7,370 bases of DNA from Sulfurovum sp. (GCA_030622375.1 JAUXGC010000062.1:1-7370), one strand, 5' to 3'; shown: positions 1 to 7,202, counted from the first letter of the stretch. The notes: a model not told the origin generated them from the sequence alone. Translations and numbers: made by a program.

Positions 1-1243
1 ATATTTTTTATTGACAGTCATACCTTTTTTAATGTTTGCAAAAAGTTATAACTTGCAAGAGTTGATAAGTTATGCAACTGAACATAACTATCAGATTCAA
101 GCTCAAGAGATGCAAAGCAAAGCAAAACTTAGTGAGATGGAAGCTAGCAAAAGTGCCTACTGGCCAACAGTTGACATTGGTGCAAGTTATGGTCGTACCA
201 ACCCTAACTCATTGGTAGCCCCTGGAGAAACGGTTACAGGTTATGCTTCTATTGGTATGGATATATATGATGGAGGTAGAAAATGTGCTTTAGTAAATGC
301 AAAAAACTTTGCATATCAAGCATCAATTTTTGAAAAAGATGCGCTTAGAAAGAGTATAGCGCTCAATATAGTAAACCATTTTTATACGATTAAAAAACTC
401 CAAGCAATACTCTATGCGATGAATGAACAGTCCAAGGAGTTAAGACTTCAAATAAAACGAGTAAAGAAGTTTAATCTTGCAGGACTCTCAACTCAAGAGG
501 AGATAGATAAACTCCAAGCAGTGTATGATGATAGCCAATATAGGATTGCAAATACTAAACTAATACTTCAAACCAATCAAGATAATTTAACACTTTTAAG
601 TGGTTTACCTTCCAATCACCTTAAAAGTAGTAGCTTTAAAAAGCCTAGAAAAATTATTTTTGAACCTTATGAAAAAAGTAAGATTATTCAAGCTAATGCT
701 AAAGCACTTGAACAAAATGCCAATGCTATTGATGCAGGATACTTACCTCAAGTTAGAATAAATAATACATACAGTAAGTCCCATTATGATGATGTTGTTG
801 GAATGCCAGGAGTTGAAGGAGATTCTTTTTTGCCTGACCATCAAAATAAGTTGATGCTCTCTGCAAATATGCGTCTTTTTGATTATGGAAAAATGAAAAA
901 AGAGCGTGAATCTGTGATGTATCAAAAGATGGCACTTGAGTCTCAAAATAGTTATGCAGTGCGTGAGCAAAAAATGCAATTTACATTGTCGGAAAGTAGA
1001 TTGAAAACGATACAAGCTAAGTTAAAAAGTTCTAAAAGTGCATTGAGTGCAGCAAAAAGTACTTATGGAGCTATTGTTAAAAAGTTTGAAGCAAACCTTG
1101 TAGATAATATAGCTTATCTTGATGCTCTCAATGCACACACTCTTTCAGAGGCACGATATAAAGAGACACTATATGATTATGAGATTGCAAAGTCTATTTA
1201 CTACTATTATGCAGGAAAAAATCCTAAGGAGTTTATACAATGA
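1..1243 (+). CDS. TolC-family outer-membrane efflux channel protein (5' partial)
   Basis: This is the outer-membrane channel of a tripartite export system, forming a trimeric barrel with a long periplasmic helical tunnel. The frame is open to the left edge (first whole codon at base 2). The TTG at 11 lies inside the hydrophobic core of a signal peptide (YFLLTVIPFLMFA, then KSYNL), so the real start is upstream. Counting from that TTG, the two internal OEP repeats are visible: the first has the strand-to-helix motif D84-I-Y-D-G-G-R90, and the second has L289-F-D-Y-G-K294. Long Ala/Lys/Gln-rich helices with coiled-coil character follow each motif. No cysteine sits near the cleavage site, so it is probably not a lipoprotein. 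The visible 410 residues suit a slightly short TolC-type protein (usually about 430-490). The stop overlaps the adaptor start by 4 bases (ATGA at 1240-1243), implying translational coupling. The family call is secure; the substrate is unknown. Confidence 0.93.
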   Translation, partial: YFLLTVIPFLMFAKSYNLQELISYATEHNYQIQAQEMQSKAKLSEMEASKSAYWPTVDIGASYGRTNPNSLVAPGETVTGYASIGMDIYDGGRKCALVNAKNFAYQASIFEKDALRKSIALNIVNHFYTIKKLQAILYAMNEQSKELRLQIKRVKKFNLAGLSTQEEIDKLQAVYDDSQYRIANTKLILQTNQDNLTLLSGLPSNHLKSSSFKKPRKIIFEPYEKSKIIQANAKALEQNANAIDAGYLPQVRINNTYSKSHYDDVVGMPGVEGDSFLPDHQNKLMLSANMRLFDYGKMKKERESVMYQKMALESQNSYAVREQKMQFTLSESRLKTIQAKLKSSKSALSAAKSTYGAIVKKFEANLVDNIAYLDALNAHTLSEARYKETLYDYEIAKSIYYYYAGKNPKEFIQ

Positions 1244-1950
1244 AAAAAATAATTTTAATTTTAATGATTTCTATTTTTGGTTTGAATGGTGAAGAAGTTT
1301 ATGCAACTTTCAGTGTGGAAGCAGCTAAAAGTGCCAATCTAGCATTTACTAGTGGAGGTATTGTTAGTGAAGTAACCGTAGAAGTCGCCACTGCTGTTCA
1401 AAAAGGGCAAGTGTTGGCTAGGCTACACAGTGATGATTTGAAAGCTCTGTTCGGCATCAATGAAACAGCGTTGAAGTATGCTAAGTTAGATTACGATAGA
1501 CAGAAAAAAGTAAAAAATCTCATAGATAAAGCAAAATTTGATCAGTATGCTTTCAAATATGAAAATGCAAAAGCACAGTTAAAGTATCAGCAATCACTTC
1601 TAGATAAAACTATTTTACTTGCACCTTTTGATGGTGTGATTTATGAAAAAAGTGTTGAAGTAGGAGATGCGGTAAGTGGGGCTATGATACGTACGGTTTT
1701 AAAGATACAAAGCCAACATAAAAGAAAGTTGATTTTGGAATTTGATCAAAAATATTGGAAAAGCATAAAAATTGGACAAGTGTTTAATTACAGTATTGAT
1801 GGTGACAGCAAAAAGTACAGTGGGATAATTTCAAAGATCTACCCTCTTGCAGACAGTGGAAACAGAAAGATACGGGCAGAGGTTGAAACAAAAGATTTTA
1901 TGGTTGGGCTTTTTGGTAGTGGCACAATTATAACAGTTGATAAAAAGTAG
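1240..1950 (+). CDS. Compact RND periplasmic adaptor (membrane fusion protein, HlyD/AcrA type)
   Basis: This protein should bridge the RND transporter and the TolC-like channel in the periplasm. Residues 1 to about 17 (MKKIILILMISIFGLNG) form a signal peptide without a lipobox cysteine, so it is a soluble adaptor, unlike lipidated AcrA. The first lipoyl half lies at about 38-62 (GGIVSEVTVEV, then QKGQVLARL). A short alpha-hairpin follows at about 64-122 and the second lipoyl half at about 127-146 (LLAPFDGVIYEKSVEVGDAV). A beta-barrel domain occupies about 160-234. At 236 residues it is far shorter than AcrA-like adaptors (about 370-400). The hairpin is brief, and there is little room for a full membrane-proximal domain before the first lipoyl strand or after the barrel. 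No frameshift is evident: start, domain order and stop are intact. The start is set by the 4-base overlap with the channel gene and the signal peptide. The adaptor call is strong; the compact architecture is a direct reading. Confidence 0.93.
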   Translation: MKKIILILMISIFGLNGEEVYATFSVEAAKSANLAFTSGGIVSEVTVEVATAVQKGQVLARLHSDDLKALFGINETALKYAKLDYDRQKKVKNLIDKAKFDQYAFKYENAKAQLKYQQSLLDKTILLAPFDGVIYEKSVEVGDAVSGAMIRTVLKIQSQHKRKLILEFDQKYWKSIKIGQVFNYSIDGDSKKYSGIISKIYPLADSGNRKIRAEVETKDFMVGLFGSGTIITVDKK

Positions 1951-1957
1951 GTAAAGT

Positions 1958-4900
1958 ATGTATAAATTAGCCATAAACAGACCTATCACAACCTTGATGT
2001 ATGTTGTCACTCTTGTGATATTTGGATTGATGAGCTTTAAATCAATGCCCTCTGCACTTTTCCCAAATATAGATTTCCCTATGGTTACGGTGCAAACTGT
2101 TTATCCTGGGGCAGAAGCTAGTACGATTGAATCACAAGTAACCGATAAGATAGAAGAGGCGATTTCGAGAATCGGTGGAATTGATAGTATTATCTCCACA
2201 AGTTCTGAAGGTATCTCTGTTGTGATGGTCAAGTTTTTTTTAGAACGTGACATTAATGAGGCGACAAATGATGTCAGAGATAAAGTGGCCGCAGTCATTT
2301 TGCCACGTGATGCTAAAGCACCACTGGTTTCCAAACTGGATATCGGGGGAGCTTCGGTAATCAATGTATTTTTAACTGCTAAAAATGATAGCATCAAAAA
2401 TTTGATGCTCTTTGCCGATGAAAAAGTAAAACCAAAACTGCAAAAGATCAATGGTGTAGGGGCTATCAAAATCATAGGATATAAAGACAGAGAGATTAAG
2501 ATCTTTCCCAATCCAAACTTACTCAATAAATTTGGGATTACTGTTGCTGAGCTGAATCAAATAGTAGCGAGAGAAAATGTAAAAATAGGTGGAGGTAAAC
2601 TTATTTCATCAACCAAAGAGTTTACACTTAAAACCAAAGCAGATGCTCTTACAATTGACGAACTTGAAAACATCAATATTAAAGATGATATCAAGCTAAA
2701 AGATATTGCCACCGTAAAAGATAGTATGAGTGATGCAAAAAGTTATGCATCTTATGATGGCATTGAAGGTGTGATGCTTGAAGTCCAAAAAATTTCAGGA
2801 ACCAATACTATTGATATTGTTCAAAAAGTAAAAGATATATTGCCAGAATTAGAGAAATTGGCAGGAGATAAGTATGAAGTAAAAGCTCTGAATGATACTT
2901 CTCCTTTTATCGTAAATTCTTTGGAGCATGTTAAATTTGACCTTATTTACGGCGCCCTTCTGGCTATTATTATTATCTTTTTCTTTTTACGAAATATGAC
3001 CATTACTTTGGTATCTGCTCTGTCTATTCCTGCATCTATTTATGGTACTTTTGCTTTGATGGACTATATGGGATTTGAACTCAATAAAATGACGCTTATC
3101 GGGCTTACTTTATCTATAGGGATTATCATAGATGATGCGATTGTTGTCATTGAAAATATTTATAAGAAACTCGAATCTGGTATGAGTAAGTTTGAAGCAG
3201 CCCTAGAAGGAACAAGAGAGATGGCATTTACAATTTTAGCTATTTCTATGATGTTGTTGGCCGTGTTTATTCCTGTCTCTTTCATGAGTGGTATTGTTGG
3301 AAAGTTTTTTGAAAGTTTTGCTATGACGGTTGGATTTGCTGTTATTATATCTTACTCTGTAGCACTTAGTTTTATACCAAGTTTAAGTGCAAGAGCTTTG
3401 CACAAAGGAGAGAGTAAATTTTATAATTTTACTGAACCGATATTTAAAGGTTTGGAAAAGGTTTATGATGTTATTTTAAAACTTGTGCTTAAATTTAAAA
3501 TTATCACTTTGATTTTAGTTTTTGGCGTGTTTTTTGGCTCACTTTCCCTCTTTCCAAAAATTGGTATGGACTTTATACCTAAAGAAGATAAAGCGGAATT
3601 TGAGATATTTTTAAAAGCAGATGCCAGTGTTTCACTGGAAGAGATGGTAAAAAAATCAAAAGCCGTAGAAGATATGGTAAGAAAAAATGAAAATGTACTC
3701 TACACTATTTTAAATGTTGGTTACAACACTGCCAAGGAGAAGCACAAATCTAAAATATATGTAAAACTGAGTGATAGAAAAGAGAGAATGCTCAATCAAG
3801 AGCAGATTGTTCAAAACTTTCGAGGGGAGCTAGAGCCATTTAAGAAAGATATGTTTATTACAGCAGCAGCCATACCAGCTATCAAAGGCGCAGGAGTCTC
3901 TGTACCTTTTCAAATCGTTTTAAAATCTGATTCATTTGAAGATTTAAAAATAGCTACAAAAAACTTAACAGGTTATTTGAAAAAGAAAAAAGGATTTGTG
4001 GATATTGATACAAATCTTGATGATGGAAAACCTCAAATTGATATCAATATTAAAAGAGTTAACGCCAACAGACTGGGAATTTCCGCTTCACAAATAGCCA
4101 ATGCTGTCTCAACAGCATTTTCAAGTGATTTAGAGATATCTCACTTTGAGGAGAAAGGCAAACAATACAATATTACACTTAGATTTCCAGATAACAATAG
4201 AGTGACCATTGATGATATCAAAAAGATACAATTGAAAACATCTAAGGGACAGTTGGTCTATCTTGATGGCTTGGTAGAGTTTTCAAACTCTACAGCATTG
4301 GCTGCGATAAATCACTTTGATAGACAGAGACAAGTAACTGTTTTCGCAGATTTATTTGGACTTGATCTGGGTGGTTCTGTTACCTATACCCGTGAAGGTA
4401 TTGATGAACTATTGCCTCCAGGTGTCTCTTATAGATTTACAGGATTTGCAGAAGAGATGGAAAAAACGGGTAAAGCTTTTGGTTCTGCGCTTGGACTTTC
4501 TGTGATTTTGATGTTTATTATTCTAGCCATTTTGTATGAGTCGATTATCCAGCCTATTATTATTATGATAGCTCTGCCTCTTAGTATTATTGGGGTAATG
4601 TTAGCTCTGTATCTTACTGGATTACAGTTTTCTCTATTTGTTATGATTGGCTTTATGCTTCTTATGGGAATGGTAGGGAAAAATGCCGTTTTATTGGTAG
4701 ATTTTGCCAATGAAGCGATGGAAAAAGGTAAAAGTTCTGATGAAGCCTTGATAGAAGCTGGAGAAAAAAGACTTAGACCAATTTTGATGACAACGGTAGC
4801 TATGATATTTGCTATGTTGCCACTCTCTTTTGGGACTGGACTGGGAAGTGAAACAAATGCCCCAATGGCAATTTCAATCATAGGGGGGCTTTTGTCTTCT

Positions 4901-4996
4901 ATGGTTTTGACTCTGCTTGTGGTTCCTGTGATATATAAGTTGATTAACCCACTTGACAGATGGCTAAGAAAGTTTTACGAAAAAGGAAAGGTATAG
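1958..4996 (+). CDS. RND efflux transporter, HAE-1 (AcrB-like) inner-membrane subunit
   Basis: This is a proton-driven inner-membrane pump that should bind substrates in its periplasmic porter domain and export them through the adaptor and channel encoded just upstream. The N-terminus has the family signature (INRPITTLMYVV, TM1 at about 12-30). Two large periplasmic loops follow at about 31-325 and 537-838. TM2-TM6 occupy about 327-475, TM7 about 515-535, and TM8-TM12 about 842-992. The proton-relay aspartates D392 and D393 lie in the TM4 motif IGIIIDDAIVVIEN, and the partner lysine K908 lies in GMVGKNAVLLVDFA of TM10. The conserved turn GMDFIPKED starts at G536. At 1012 residues it is slightly short for the family (about 1030-1050) but complete. 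The double Asp favours HAE-1 (drugs, lipophiles) over heavy-metal pumps. It starts 7 bases after the adaptor stop with only a weak ribosome site. The substrate cannot be read from sequence. Confidence 0.96.
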   Translation: MYKLAINRPITTLMYVVTLVIFGLMSFKSMPSALFPNIDFPMVTVQTVYPGAEASTIESQVTDKIEEAISRIGGIDSIISTSSEGISVVMVKFFLERDINEATNDVRDKVAAVILPRDAKAPLVSKLDIGGASVINVFLTAKNDSIKNLMLFADEKVKPKLQKINGVGAIKIIGYKDREIKIFPNPNLLNKFGITVAELNQIVARENVKIGGGKLISSTKEFTLKTKADALTIDELENINIKDDIKLKDIATVKDSMSDAKSYASYDGIEGVMLEVQKISGTNTIDIVQKVKDILPELEKLAGDKYEVKALNDTSPFIVNSLEHVKFDLIYGALLAIIIIFFFLRNMTITLVSALSIPASIYGTFALMDYMGFELNKMTLIGLTLSIGIIIDDAIVVIENIYKKLESGMSKFEAALEGTREMAFTILAISMMLLAVFIPVSFMSGIVGKFFESFAMTVGFAVIISYSVALSFIPSLSARALHKGESKFYNFTEPIFKGLEKVYDVILKLVLKFKIITLILVFGVFFGSLSLFPKIGMDFIPKEDKAEFEIFLKADASVSLEEMVKKSKAVEDMVRKNENVLYTILNVGYNTAKEKHKSKIYVKLSDRKERMLNQEQIVQNFRGELEPFKKDMFITAAAIPAIKGAGVSVPFQIVLKSDSFEDLKIATKNLTGYLKKKKGFVDIDTNLDDGKPQIDINIKRVNANRLGISASQIANAVSTAFSSDLEISHFEEKGKQYNITLRFPDNNRVTIDDIKKIQLKTSKGQLVYLDGLVEFSNSTALAAINHFDRQRQVTVFADLFGLDLGGSVTYTREGIDELLPPGVSYRFTGFAEEMEKTGKAFGSALGLSVILMFIILAILYESIIQPIIIMIALPLSIIGVMLALYLTGLQFSLFVMIGFMLLMGMVGKNAVLLVDFANEAMEKGKSSDEALIEAGEKRLRPILMTTVAMIFAMLPLSFGTGLGSETNAPMAISIIGGLLSSMVLTLLVVPVIYKLINPLDRWLRKFYEKGKV

Positions 4997-5003
4997 GACT
5001 GCT

Positions 5004-5906
5004 ATGATGAGTAAAAATAGACAGATTTCATTGGTGTTGGGTAGCGGTGGTGCAAGAGGCTATACACATATTGGTGCAATAGAGGAGATTTTAGAGCATG
5101 GTTATGACATAAAATCTATCTCTGGCTCATCTATGGGAGCACTTGTTGGTGGACTATATGCATGTGGCAAACTCGAAGAGTTTAGAGAGTGGGTGTTGAC
5201 ACTTGATCTATTTGATGTAGCCAAATTAGTTGATTTTTCTTTTAATGGAATGGGTATTATTCAAGGAGACAGAGTATTTCAAGAGATTGAGAAGATGATT
5301 GGTGATGTGTTGATTGAAGATTTGCCAATCTTTTATACAGCAGTGGCTACTGATATTATAAAACAGAAAGAGGTTTGGATTCAAAAAGGAAAACTTTTAG
5401 ATGCTATTAGGGCTTCAGTTGCCATCCCTACTATTTTTACCCCTAAGAAGATTTCAGAACGATACCTTATTGATGGTGGCGTATTAAATCCTCTTCCCAT
5501 CGCACCTACTGTATCGGATGATACAGATATGACAATTGCTGTTAGCCTCAATGCGAATGTTACAAAAGAGTATAAAATAGATATTTCAAAAAAAGAGCTT
5601 GAGAAAAAGAGTAAAATGCAAGAAATATTTTTTGAGATGAAGCAAAAAACCGAACAACTGCTCTCGTTTAAAGATGACAAGAGAGTCGATGAGATGGGTA
5701 TGTTTGATATTATGGGTCGAACAATTGACATCATGCAAAATGCTGTTTTGGAGTGTAAAATGGCAGGCTATGCTCCTGATATTATCATAGGTATTCCACA
5801 TAATGCATGTGGATTTTATGAGTTCAATAGAGCTTGTGAGATGATTGAGCTAGGCAGAGTAATTACCAAAGAGACTCTGAGAAATGTTGAGTTACCAAAG
5901 TATTAA
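5004..5906 (+). CDS. Patatin-like phospholipase / lipid acyl hydrolase (RssA/NTE-type)
   Basis: This is a predicted serine lipid acyl hydrolase using a Ser-Asp dyad. Residues 13-19 (GSGGARG) form the glycine-rich oxyanion hole. S43 in the nucleophile elbow G41-S-S-M-G45 is the catalytic serine, and D157 in the D-G-G motif (YLIDGGVLNPLPI) is its partner. All hallmark residues are present, so it should be active. The segment RASVAIPTIFTPK before the DGG is typical of bacterial RssA/YchK-like proteins. No signal peptide or membrane segment is visible, so it probably acts at the cytoplasmic face of the inner membrane. A Lys/Glu-rich helical stretch (about 187-230) and a further C-terminal region lie beyond the core. 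Two ATGs are adjacent, at 5004 and 5007. The purine stretch AGGA at 4995-4998 is 5 bases from the first and 8 from the second, so 5007 may be the true start. It begins 7 bases after the pump gene, so it is co-transcribed. Its physiological lipid is unknown. Confidence 0.93.
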   Translation: MMSKNRQISLVLGSGGARGYTHIGAIEEILEHGYDIKSISGSSMGALVGGLYACGKLEEFREWVLTLDLFDVAKLVDFSFNGMGIIQGDRVFQEIEKMIGDVLIEDLPIFYTAVATDIIKQKEVWIQKGKLLDAIRASVAIPTIFTPKKISERYLIDGGVLNPLPIAPTVSDDTDMTIAVSLNANVTKEYKIDISKKELEKKSKMQEIFFEMKQKTEQLLSFKDDKRVDEMGMFDIMGRTIDIMQNAVLECKMAGYAPDIIIGIPHNACGFYEFNRACEMIELGRVITKETLRNVELPKY

Positions 5907-7039
5907 ATAGAAAATCTCTTTTTGGTTAGTACTATAAATTTAGTTGCACTCTTTTGTGTGATGCCAAGCTTTGTAGCTACTTTTGGGTTTACAATATAGT
6001 ATCCAAACTCTACTATGACTGTATCTTCTTTTTGGAGCACAGTATCATACTTTACTTTACGTATTTCATGTGCTTTGATAGATGTATCAGAGATGATGCT
6101 ATCTGCTAGCCATGGCATAGATGGTTTACCATTAGTTCCTATAATTCTTGCAAAAGATTCTGTTTTAAGCTCTATAGTCTTGCTATCTCTCTCTATACTA
6201 ACTCTTAGTTGAGCGAGTCTTAGAGGTTGAGGAAATAGCGTATGTGTAGCTTCATTTTTAATCTTTATATTAAATCCACCAGTACTTTTTTCTAAAGATA
6301 GTTTTATATATTTAGAGAGTAGGGCAGATGTAGAATTGCGTATATTTTGACCATGAAAAGCATGTGTAGCACTCTCTTTTTGATTAGCAAGAGAACCTTG
6401 AACTTGAGACATGTGACAAGAGATACAACTCTCTTTAGAGTCTTCTTGTTTTACTTCAAGGTCACAAATAGCAAAGCCTTTGTCATTTTGTTTATGAGAG
6501 TGACACCCCATACAAGAGTCACCATTGTAATAACCCTCATTGCTATAGTCTATATCATGGTATGGTGACCCAGACTTGCCTTTTAACATTCCAAAGAAGT
6601 GACTCTCCTCTTTGAATTCAATTTTTGTACCCTTTAGGGCTTTGTCTGCTGAGAAAAAAGTTTTTGGTTTTGTTGTTAGAATGTTTTTATTTGATTTAGT
6701 ATGCTCCTCTATGCTCTTTATCATATGGCACTGCTGGCATGAGATAGGTTCAGTTAGTTGTACCTCATTATTTACGAGTTTGCTTTTTCCCTCTATGAGG
6801 TTGTGGTCTGAAGGAGTATGGCACTTGGCACAACTGTATTTACCTTTTTGTTTGGCTGGATGTATATCCCACACAGATTTATGTATAGAATCTCTATAGA
6901 TAGATGATCTGCTATGCATGGAGTTTTGATACTCTTGGTAGATAATTGGATGACACGTTTTACAAGTTCTGTTTTCCAAAGTAGCTTCTATTTGTGTTGT
7001 TGCTGCCAAAAGTAGTAGTAAAGTAATCCATATTTTCAT
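5903..7039 (-). CDS. Periplasmic pentaheme c-type cytochrome (cytochrome c554-like)
   Basis: This is a secreted electron-transfer protein with five covalent heme sites (CxxCH): C26-H30, C70-H74, C101-H105, C176-H180 and C205-H209. A signal peptide (MKIWITLLLLLAATTQIEA, residues 1-19) sends it to the periplasm. Extra histidines that could be distal ligands include H42, H53, H60, H78, H113, H147, H161, H181, H226, H229 and H266. The spacing and the N-terminal CKTCHPIIYQEYQNSMHS resemble cytochrome c554-type multiheme proteins. After the last heme motif about 165 residues contain no heme site. Residues about 250-378 look beta-rich and include THTLFPQPLRL. There is no CxxCK site, so it is not NrfA, and too few hemes for hydroxylamine oxidoreductase or octaheme reductases. 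The ATG is supported by the ribosome site AGGGGA 7 bases upstream. It converges on the patatin gene with a 4-base overlap and diverges from another cytochrome gene. The redox partner and any catalytic role are unknown. Confidence 0.92.
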   Translation of the reverse strand: MKIWITLLLLLAATTQIEATLENRTCKTCHPIIYQEYQNSMHSRSSIYRDSIHKSVWDIHPAKQKGKYSCAKCHTPSDHNLIEGKSKLVNNEVQLTEPISCQQCHMIKSIEEHTKSNKNILTTKPKTFFSADKALKGTKIEFKEESHFFGMLKGKSGSPYHDIDYSNEGYYNGDSCMGCHSHKQNDKGFAICDLEVKQEDSKESCISCHMSQVQGSLANQKESATHAFHGQNIRNSTSALLSKYIKLSLEKSTGGFNIKIKNEATHTLFPQPLRLAQLRVSIERDSKTIELKTESFARIIGTNGKPSMPWLADSIISDTSIKAHEIRKVKYDTVLQKEDTVIVEFGYYIVNPKVATKLGITQKSATKFIVLTKKRFSI

Positions 7040-7046
7040 AAATTAT

Positions 7047-7052
7047 TCCCCT
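7047..7052 (-). promoter_or_regulatory. Ribosome binding site of the pentaheme cytochrome gene
   Basis: On the minus strand the sequence reads GCAGGGGAATAATTTATG. AGGGGA lies 7 bases from the ATG at 7039-7037. It is the clearest Shine-Dalgarno match in the window and fixes this start, which also gives a clean signal peptide. Confidence 0.75.
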
Positions 7053-7072
7053 GCACTATATTAAAGTTTAGA

Positions 7073-7078
7073 ATTGTA
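7073..7078 (-). promoter_or_regulatory. Predicted -10 element for the pentaheme cytochrome gene
   Basis: The minus strand reads TACAAT, five of six matches to TATAAT. It lies 21 bases from the near edge of the perfect FNR-type box at 7100-7113. Transcription would begin near 7066-7067, giving a leader of about 27 bases that contains the ribosome site. No convincing -35 hexamer is needed if the promoter is activated by a bound Crp/Fnr protein. The spacing fits a class II activated promoter within one base. This is inference from spacing and consensus only. Confidence 0.5.
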
Positions 7079-7098
7079 TCAAATAGGAAAAAGTTTGT

Positions 7099-7114
7099 CT
7101 TGATTTTAATCAAG
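7099..7114. promoter_or_regulatory. FNR/CRP-family operator, perfect TTGAT-N4-ATCAA
   Basis: The 16-base inverted repeat CTTGATTTTAATCAAG has 7-base complementary arms around a 2-base centre. It contains an exact match to the FNR consensus TTGAT-N4-ATCAA at 7100-7113. It lies between two divergent cytochrome genes. The minus-strand TACAAT and a plus-strand TATATA are each exactly 21 bases from its two edges, so one bound dimer could activate either side. Crp/Fnr-family regulators control respiratory genes in Campylobacterota; the Nss regulators of Wolinella nitrogen-oxide respiration are an example. Which regulator and signal apply here is not shown. Confidence 0.75.
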
Positions 7115-7134
7115 CCATTCTTTAGTTGTGTAGA

Positions 7135-7140
7135 TATATA
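7135..7140 (+). promoter_or_regulatory. Possible distal -10 element for the monoheme cytochrome gene
   Basis: TATATA (four of six matches to TATAAT) lies 21 bases to the right of the perfect FNR-type box, mirroring the leftward TACAAT. It would give a start near 7147 and a leader of about 83 bases. It is weaker than the proximal candidate at 7197-7202 and may be chance in A+T-rich DNA. Confidence 0.25.
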
Positions 7141-7160
7141 GAGTTAAAATAATATGTTTC

Positions 7161-7174
7161 TTGTTCTAAATCAA
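7161..7174. promoter_or_regulatory. Second FNR/CRP-type box, 9 of 10 consensus positions
   Basis: TTGTT-CTAA-ATCAA differs from TTGAT-N4-ATCAA at one position (T for A at 7164). Its centre is 61 bases from that of the perfect box. It is followed after exactly 22 bases by TATTAT (7197-7202), placing the box centre at about -41.5 relative to a start near 7209, the standard class II position. It is therefore the better candidate for activation of the rightward monoheme cytochrome gene. Confidence 0.55.
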
Positions 7175-7196
7175 CTCTTCAATATTAAAAAATTGT

Positions 7197-7202
7197 TATT
7201 AT
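7197..7202 (+). promoter_or_regulatory. Predicted proximal -10 element for the monoheme cytochrome gene
   Basis: TATTAT matches TATAAT at five of six positions and follows the second FNR-type box by 22 bases. A start near the A at 7209 would leave a leader of about 21 bases holding the AAGGA ribosome site. Confidence 0.45.

Noticed and set aside
11..13. TTG as the start codon of the TolC-family gene
   Set aside because: It lies within the hydrophobic core of a signal peptide whose frame continues to the left edge, so the start is outside the window.
2101..2526. Antisense open frame (141 codons) within the RND gene
   Set aside because: It lies opposite a well-conserved RND porter region, has no ribosome site or recognisable domain, and its Ser/Ile/Leu-rich composition is what reverse reading of this gene gives.
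4429..4881. Antisense open frame (150 codons) opposite RND TM8-TM11
   Set aside because: The hydrophobic Ile-rich product is the complement of membrane-segment codons; it has no start signals and no family resemblance.
5381..5801. Two antisense open frames within the patatin gene
   Set aside because: They overlap the conserved DGG region of the patatin on the other strand, overlap each other and show no ribosome site.
5894..5926. Inverted repeat ACCAAA / TTTGGT at the convergent gene junction as a terminator
   Set aside because: The stem is only 6 A+T-rich pairs with a loop of about 21 bases and no T-run after it, so it is not a credible intrinsic terminator.
6015..6899. Three short plus-strand open frames opposite the pentaheme cytochrome gene
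   Set aside because: The minus-strand gene has a signal peptide, five heme motifs and a good ribosome site; the plus-strand frames are its shadows.
5903..7039. NrfA nitrite reductase or hydroxylamine oxidoreductase identity for the pentaheme protein
   Set aside because: There is no CxxCK site, five rather than eight hemes in the case of hydroxylamine oxidoreductase, and the layout of motifs and C-terminal domain does not match either enzyme.
7078..7082. Isolated ATCAA half-site as a third FNR box
   Set aside because: Its expected partner position (7069-7073) reads TAGAA, so there is no dyad.
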